From Haematobia irritans (lineage: Eukaryota; Arthropoda; Insecta; Diptera; Muscidae), in assembly GCF_050003625.1 (NCBI RefSeq), contig NC_134398.1:88165983-88229982 (forward strand): DNA of 64,000 nucleotides, read 5' to 3'. The position numbers and the translations under genes were made by a program. Shown piece after piece: positions 57,870 through 64,000 of the stretch (position 1 is its first letter; the number at the start of each line of letters is the position of its first letter). A model generated the notes under the pieces. The model did not search any database. It saw nothing but the letters and a program-made list of their open reading frames with translations, and was not told the origin of the DNA.

Positions 57870-59530
57870 TTTAGTTCCCAAGAAGTTACGAAATTATATA
57901 CCGACCAACTTTAAATAACTTTCTGAGTCGATTTAAACCTTGATGTCAGTCCCTCTGCAAGATACAGGACACAACTCTTAACTGATCTTATTTAAAATTG
58001 GCACAAGCTAATGTCGTACGTCATCAAATGAATCTGCAAAATATCATTTATATCGGTTGAGATTTAGGTATAGTTCCGATGTCGTCCTTTTCACAAATTT
58101 GGCAATTTTCACGTAGAAATTAGAGGATCAAATTTCAACTACATCGGATGAAAGTCACTCTTCTAAGAGGTTCCAGAGTTCAATTCCTAAAAGTGGTCCG
58201 GTATGGTTCATTTGCAAAACAATCCGACATGCAATAGTAAAAAGTACTTGTACAAAGTTTCAAGTTGATAACTTGATCGAAAGTTTGCGTTATTACAACA
58301 GACGAATGGACAACCCCAGATCGACTCGGAATTTCACCACAGAAACATGATTGCCACAATCATATTCGAAGAGCAAAATAATATGATAGGAGCTATTTTT
58401 GCGGCGACCATGTAACATTTTACCCTGCAACCATGTTGGATCAGTGAACATGGTTCTAAGAAAAATATAATTGTCCTCATCTAAAATGTTATTATATTGA
58501 TAAAAAGAAATTTGTTTGAATCAAAAGACAATGGTCACGATCTAAAATATTATGGTATTCATCAATTGTTTTCCAGTTAAAAGAACACGGTCACAACTTA
58601 AGATGTTTTCATCTTTATGAAACAACTATTTTCGTCGTCGAAAAAAGGACGTCACTTGAGAAAAGAAAACACAAAATTAACTTTATTTATTTGTTTTTAT
58701 ATATTTATAAACTAATTCTTTGTTTATTTGTATTTATAATGTCGTGCAAGCAAACGTCACATATTTTTACACACTCTATTTTGGTTCAATTCCAACAATA
58801 AGAAATCATTCCATATTTACTTCATGCCCATCAAATTTACCAACGCAGGCACCATGTACCTGCAAATACAAATAAATTATACCATTAAAAAATGCAGAAC
58901 AAAAAACAGGTAAATTTTTTCAATTTCACTTTGATTTTTTGTGTTCACATAAAACCACGTGCCACTTCTGAATAAATAAATTAACACTAAACACAGTAAT
59001 TCCGTATTCTCCGTCCATTCCAAGCAACAATCAACACGCGACTGACGCGCGAAATGAAAATCGTGTGTACCTACTCGAATGTTTTTATTAAATTCTTTTC
59101 GCTGCAAAAAGTTAAAAAATTAAATGGTCACGAAAAAAATGTAGATGGTCTTTATGGCCATGTAATTGTTCTAGACATATCTATACCTAACCTATAAAAA
59201 TACTTTTTTCCCTGCAAAAAGTCGAACAATTGAATGGTCAGGTACATGATTTTCCTGACCATGTAATGGTCTCAAATTCTATCATTTTAATAGTAGAACA
59301 TGTTTGCGGCATTTGAGAACCGTTTAAATGCTTATTGCCAGCATAACATTTTCTCTGCCCGAAAATTATTTTTACAAAGACCAAATACATGGATTTTGCG
59401 ACATTTGTATGCTCTAGATAAGCATTAAATGGATGCGGCAACCATGTCCAAACATGTTTTTTCTGTGCGTGCACGAACCACAACATATATACTTTATGGG
59501 GTGTGTGACCAATATTTCGAAGTGTTAATA
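57870..59530 (-). mobile_element. Old HINE-like element, split by a TIR element
   Basis: Decayed family phrases at 57895-58337 ('ctgcaaaatatcatttatat', 'gtttcaagttgataacttga', 'agatcgactcggaatttcac') continue at 59468 with 'ccacaacatatatactttat' and 'ggggtgtgtgaccaatattt'. The junction corresponds to the head region 'cagaatttcaccacgaccca' followed by 'gaatatatatactttatggg' of intact copies. Confidence 0.6.
58338..59467. mobile_element. TIR element with CATGGTT-rich interior
   Basis: Imperfect inverted ends CACAGAAACATGATTGCCAC and, read from the right, CACAGAAAAAACATGTTTGG. It interrupts the HINE-like sequence at 58337/59468. Recurrent ACCATG, CATGGTT and GGTCA motifs near both ends. About 1.13 kb; frames at 58877-59107 and 59238-59486 show no transposase features. 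Target duplication not clear. Confidence 0.5.
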
Positions 59531-59635
59531 AAAAGTTCTTTTTTGCTGTATCATGGGTTATTGAAACACCGAAAAAATCCGTAGTTAAACTAACGCAAAA
59601 TTTAAATATTTTTTTTTTTTTGCAAAATAATTATT

Positions 59636-59709
59636 AGGTTAGGTTAGGTGACAGCCCGATGTATCAGGCTCCCTTAGACTATTCAGTTCATTGTGATACC
59701 ACATTGGTG
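59636..59709 (-). mobile_element. Tail-only SINE/LINE insertion 1
   Basis: Perfect 11-bp target duplication AAATAATTATT (59625-59635, 59710-59720). On the minus strand it starts CACCAATGTGGTATCACAAT and ends in CCTAACCTAACCT. 74 bp in total. X copy 1 has no insertion at this site. Confidence 0.88.
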
Positions 59710-59823
59710 AAATAATTATTTGTTTGTAGTTAAATATTATTATTTTTGTCGAAATTTTCCACAGCCCAATGAAATTTTCTTTTTTTTTAAGTATGTCTCA
59801 AATGTTTTATGAACATGGGTATA

Positions 59824-61078
59824 ACGGGTGATACGGTCAAAATTTGGTCAAGGGAAAACGCGTGTAAATCGGTGAAATCGTTTATTTAAAAAACAAATTA
59901 AATTTCTTTTTCAAGTTCAATTAGTATAAAATTCAGGAAAAATATTCAGTTAGGCTTTCGCTTTTCCAAATCCGAATTGCCGGGCCTCACGCTTGACACC
60001 TGCCATCAGATTTTGTACAGCCACCTTGTCCACCTTCTTTGCCTTGAACTGCTGCTCGTCCTTAGCAGTTTTTTTGGTCTTCTTTAGGTTCCGCTTGACA
60101 ATAGCTCAGTATTTCTCAATCGGACGGAGCTCTGGCGTGTTGTTCTTGTTCTTGGGAACCACCTGCACGTTGTTGGCGGCGTACCAATCCATGGCCTTTT
60201 TACCGTAATGGCAAGATGCCAAATCCGGCCAAAACAGTACGGAACAACCGTGTTTCTTCAGGAAAGGCAGCAGACGTTTATTCAAACACTCTTTCACGTA
60301 AATTTCTTGGTTGACAGTCCCGGAATCTATGAAAATGCTGCTTTTCAAGCCACAGGTACAGATGGCTTGCCAAACCAGATATTTCTTTGCGAACTTTAAT
60401 AGTTTTATGTGCTTGAAAATATCTTCTACCTTTCCCCTTCCTTTTGCCGTATAAAACTCCTGTCCCGGAAGCTGCTTGTAGTCGGCTTTGGCGTAGGTTT
60501 CGTCGTCCATTACCACACAATCACATCGTCGTCAGCATCGTCGTGTACAGCCTCCGGGATCGCGCCTTGGCCGTCGTATTTTGTTTATCATCGCGATTTG
60601 GAGTCACTACCTTCTTGTAAGTCGATAGTCCGGCTCGTTTTTTGGCTCGATGCAGCTTATTTGCGGCATCTCGGAGAGAGAGGTTAGGGTTTCGCTTGAA
60701 ACTACCGGCAACTCTCTTTGTCGTCTCAGCGGCTTCCGGTTTTCGATTTCCCCCCGATCCAGACTTCCTGGCTGTCGACAAACGTTCCCCAAACACTTTA
60801 ATTACATTTGTAACGGTTGATTTGGCAACTTTTAGCGATTTTGCCAGCTTTGCGTGCGAGTAGCTCGGATTTTCGCGATGCGCGAGCAAAATTTTGATAC
60901 GCTGCTCTTCTTGCTTGGACGGCATTTTGACAACTGAAGAGTGTATTCCAAAATCAAAATAGGAGCAACATTCTACACACACACACCTTCAAAATGAGGG
61001 GTGTTCATGTTTTTTAAATGCAAAATTGAAAGAAATACGTCAAGTTTATATTGACCAAATTTTGACCGTATCACCCTT
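59824..61078 (-). mobile_element. ITmD37E-type Tc1-mariner element, nearly full length
   Basis: TA target duplication (59822-59823, 61079-61080). Inverted ends share 26 bp beginning GGGTGATACGGTCAAAATTT. 1255 bp. Encodes the broken transposase at 59950-60925. Inserted at a TA inside family X ('gagtataaagttcaatgatc' in the empty copy at 28264). Confidence 0.92.
59950..60925 (-). pseudogene. ITmD37E-type transposase, three-piece pseudogene
   Basis: Start MPSKQEEQRIKILLAHREN at 60925. An HTH DNA-binding region follows (SYSHAKLAKSLKVAKSTVTN), then the linker 'RKSGSGGNRKP'. A frameshift near 60518 separates it from the catalytic part VMDDETYAKADYKQLPG (first D), VLFWPDLASCHYGKKAMDWY (second D) and NTPELRPIEKY (E). 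The Trp codon expected after IEKY is a TGA stop; the frame then continues AIVKRNLKKTKK to GKAKA and a stop at 59950. Counted here, 35 residues lie between D and E, close to the 37 of the family, with 1-2 residues apparently lost in the NKNN stretch. Not functional. Confidence 0.88.
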
Positions 61079-61405
61079 TAAAGTTCAATGACCGTACACA
61101 TAAGTTCAATATGAACTAAAGCAAAATACAATTTTCGTACTAATTCCAAAACTAGTAAGAATGAACTACAGTATGTATAAAAGGGTCATGATTTGGCGAC
61201 AATGTTTTTTTTTTTTCATTAATTTTAGTTCACTTTTCTTCTGTGAGACGGTGTAATTTCGTGAGTTGTATCCAAAAAGTACACAAGGGTATTAAATTTT
61301 CCTCGTTTTAACAACACTTTGTGAAAATCTCAAAATCTAGAATATAATTTAGTTCAATTTTCGGACGACGCAGTTCATTCTTGTTATAAAACAGTTAAAT
61401 TGTAT

Positions 61406-62190
61406 TCTTTGTACGGACTATTTTCGTACATACCCGCATAGAAATCTTCTGCAGGTTCGCCAAATGTTTTTATTTATCTTGTACCCAATGTTGCCTCTCC
61501 TATCAATTTGTACATAGCTTCCACAGGCAACATCTAACGGCAACCCTTCACTGATGCTTCCATGCGAGTGAACATTGGAATGTGATTTTCATTTTTATAG
61601 AATGTTTCAGTGATAAAAGAAAACATTGAATGTTAATGGTTAGCGATGACATCCTGTCTGTCATGAGCACATTTAAGGATCCAAATTCTGGAGTGAATGG
61701 CTTGTTGTGTGTGTGGACGAGTGTGAAGTGCTGCATATCTGAGTTGTGACACGAGAGTGACACATTTTCGCTTACAGGTGTATCAGAAGGGGATGAATAG
61801 AAACCAGGGACGGATTTTTTATAATCTTGTCTTTATTAATCGGAAGCCTTTTAATATGAAAGTTAGGATGACTGAGGGTTAGGTGCATTCACCTCAAATA
61901 AAATTTAAATTCAACCGATGCTCGTGGAATGGGAAGGGGTACATACAAAAAATTAATTTCTTTTCTTGAAATGATTTGGAATGAATTTTTGATCAACGAA
62001 GTTTTCTTTTGGAGTTAACCCTTTGACGAAGAAGAATTAACCGCTCCATAAAAATACGTTTTTCTTTCTTCATATTCCAAATACACCACACATAAGTATT
62101 GACACACCAAACAATTTTATGTTCATGGGCATTGCTCCTAAAAAATAAATATATAGTGAGAAAAAAAATGTACCATTGTTTATATAATTC
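61406..62190. other. No gene recognised
   Basis: Moderately complex unassigned DNA; the frame at 61548-61763 has no recognisable features. Confidence 0.35.
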
Positions 62191-62257
62191 ACCATAGTGG
62201 TATCACAATGGACGGTATAGTCTAAGTGTGCCTGCTGCCACTATACCTAACCTAACC
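62191..62257 (+). mobile_element. Tail-only SINE/LINE insertion 2
   Basis: 9-bp target duplication ATATAATTC (62182-62190, 62258-62266). Starts ACCATAGTGGTATCACAATG (with the preceding C shared with the duplication), has lost part of the stem-loop, and ends in CCTAACCTAACC. 67 bp. Confidence 0.85.
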
Positions 62258-62266
62258 ATATAATTC

Positions 62267-62617
62267 ATTACAAAATTTTATTTCTTTGTACACAAATATA
62301 AACAAACCAAATTTATTGTGATAAAATGTTATTTTTGTAGAACTAAAAGAAGGCCTACTTTCGTTTAGCTATTAGGCATATGAGTGAGACCATGTTAATA
62401 CCCTCTTGCAAAATAAGAATTGACGTTGCAGAATGTGTGTAAAATTGCATCTATTTGTGACACCGTGTATCCGAGTATAATGAAAGTTAATAATGTGATT
62501 AATTCAGTCATTTCACGGCACTCTGGAACTTCAACGATTAAGGGGTTAATATGCATGACCTTTATTTACTGCTACAGGCATAGTCACAGCATCAATTTGT
62601 ATAAAATTTAAAATGTT
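62267..62617. other. No gene recognised
   Basis: AT-rich, non-coding. Confidence 0.4.
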
Positions 62618-63986
62618 ATGTACCCTGCACCCTGGATTGCGTAGAAACTTCTACGAAAGACTGTCATCCACAATCGAATTACTTGGGTTGTGGAATACTT
62701 ACCGATGGCAAGGTATCTTTAAAGTTAAGAACATCGTCTTCTAAATTGTAAGTTAGTCCATAATTCAGTTTTTGACCACTACATATAGATAAGTCTACAA
62801 ATAATTACGAACCGATATGGACTTTTACGCGGTAATTACATTGCTAGAATTTAAATATGTGTCTCGCTTTATATGGGGGCTATACGATAATGAACCGATA
62901 TGGACCAATTTTTGGTGATTGGGGATCGGTTTATCTGGGGATGGTTGTTATCGGCCATATACTAGCACAATGTACCAAATTTCAACTGAATCGGATGAAA
63001 TTTGCTCCTCCAAGAGGCTCAAAAGCCAAATCTGGGGACCCGTTTATATGGGGCTATATATAATTATGAACCGATATAGACCAATTTTTGCATGGTTGTT
63101 AGAGACCAAATACTAACACCACTTCACCACTGTGGTATCACAATGGACTGAATAGTCTAAGTGAGCGTGATGCATCGGACTGTCACCCAACCTAACACCA
63201 CTTACCAAATTTCAACCGAATCGGATGAATTTTGCTTCTGTAAGGGGCTCCGCAAGTCAAATCTGGGGATCGGTTTATATGGGGGCTATATATAATTATA
63301 TTAGAGACCATATACCAACACCATGCACCAAATTTCAGCCGGATCGGATGAAATATGCTTCTCTGAGAGGCTCCACAAGTCAAATCTGGGGATCGGTTTA
63401 TATGGGGGCTATATATAAGTAAGGACCGATATGGACCAATTTTTGCATGTTTGTTAGAGACCATATACCAACATCATGTACCAAATTTCAGCCGGATCGG
63501 ATGAAATTTTCTTCTCTTTGAGGCTCCGCAAGCCAAATCTGGGGATCGGTTTATATGGGAGCTATATATAATTATGGACCGATGTGAACCAATTTTTGCA
63601 TGGTTGTTAGAGACCATATACCAACACCATGTACCAAATTTCAGCCGGATGAAATATGCTTCTGTTAGAGGCTCCACAAGCCAAAGCTGAGGGTCCCTTT
63701 ATATATGGGGGCTATACGTAAAAGTGGACCGATATGGCCCATTTTCAATACCATCCGACCTACATCGATAACAACTACTTGTGCCAAGTTTCAAGTCGAT
63801 AGCTTGTTTCGTTCGGAAATTAGCGTGATTTCAACAGAGATACGGACGGACGGACATGCTTAGATCGACTCAGAATTTCACCACGACCCAGAATATATAT
63901 ACTTTATGGGGTCTTAGAGCTATATTTCGATGTGTTACAAACGGAACGACAAAGTTAATATACCCCCATCCTATGATGGAGGGTAT
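62618..63986 (-). mobile_element. HINE-like element, split by a SINE tail
   Basis: The head in reverse ends at TGATGGAGGGTAT (63974-63986). It has a short GACGGAC run (63843-63856), 153-bp units (62860-63780), no 29-bp array, and a 3' domain ending at TTATGTACCCTGCACCC (62618) without the CTTG hairpin. The insertion at 63125-63191 interrupts one unit. Frames on both strands reflect the 51-codon units. Confidence 0.8.
63125..63191 (+). mobile_element. Tail-only SINE/LINE insertion 3
   Basis: 12-bp target duplication CTAACACCACTT (63113-63124, 63192-63203). Starts CACCACTGTGGTATCACAAT, then 'ggactgaatagtctaagtg' and a slightly decayed stem-loop (AGCGTGATGCATCGGACT). 67 bp. The duplicated site is a fragment of the HINE unit, where the empty form 'actaacaccac' is also seen at 45916. 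Confidence 0.9.
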
Positions 63987-64000
63987 AAAAAGTGGGGACT

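Larger units (their letters stand above)
59567..61405 (+). repeat. Interspersed repeat, family X copy 3, split twice
   Basis: Pieces 59567-59635, 59710-59823 and 61079-61405 join into a sequence collinear with X copy 1 (28073-28615). The insertions are a SINE tail (59636-59709) and an ITmD37E mariner (59824-61078). Confidence 0.8.

Noticed and set aside
63987..64000. Start of another LINE fragment at the window end
   Set aside because: AAAAAGTGGGGACT matches the LINE near 53348, but 14 bases are too few to support it.

Overview
This 64 kb window is AT-rich, gene-poor DNA of an insect. The mobile elements suggest a calyptrate fly (Muscidae-like, e.g. the Stomoxys/Haematobia/Musca group). That is inferred from DINE-1/INE-1-like Helentron relatives, an ITmD37E-type Tc1-mariner, DD41D mariners and a LOA-like LINE, not from a host gene. 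I recognise no exon of a host gene, no genuine tRNA or rRNA gene and no prokaryotic feature. The window reads as intergenic or intronic transposon sediment, much of it nested.

Layout. 1-12.9 kb: a DINE-like tail, AT-rich palindromic repeats, a tRNA-like-bearing TIR element (family V, 4707-5857), a 1.4 kb TIR element (6679-8114), a decayed SINE, and a Tc1 remnant split by a decayed DD41D mariner. 13-20.2 kb: a DINE-like element split by a CACTGAAAA MITE (family W), a second V copy, and two nearly identical DD41D mariners in opposite orientation (16596-17531, 18896-19829), the second sitting in a (TA)n run. 20-30.3 kb: DINE-like copies including two fused large ones (24209-27937) with 153-bp and 29-bp tandem arrays, then a long near-perfect hairpin (29980-30203). 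31-38 kb: several MITEs, one intact tRNA-derived SINE with target duplication (32453-32798), and a DINE-like element split by two hAT-type elements. 38-49 kb: more DINE-like copies (41658-43458, 45165-47640) and a MITE split by a hAT-like element. 49.8-54.8 kb: a full-length LOA-like LINE with 10-bp target duplications, intact ORF1 and one frameshift in ORF2. 54.8-64 kb: a piggyBac-type MITE, a second LINE remnant, an ITmD37E mariner nested in another repeat, three short SINE-tail insertions and a last DINE-like copy.

How the parts work together. The clearest functional link is between the LINE and the SINE. The whole 85-bp 3' UTR of the LINE is shared with the 3' end of the SINE, including a stem-loop and a (CCTAA)n tail. 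Three further insertions of only this tail (about 67-74 bp) have their own target duplications and all begin at the same position. This suggests the LINE machinery mobilises SINE and tail RNAs in trans. Separately, several insertions can be dated against empty paralogous copies inside this same window, giving a well-resolved nesting order.

Family letters (T, U, V, W, X, Y, Z, Q, S) are local labels used only here. 'HINE-like' means a DINE-1/INE-1-like non-autonomous Helentron relative.
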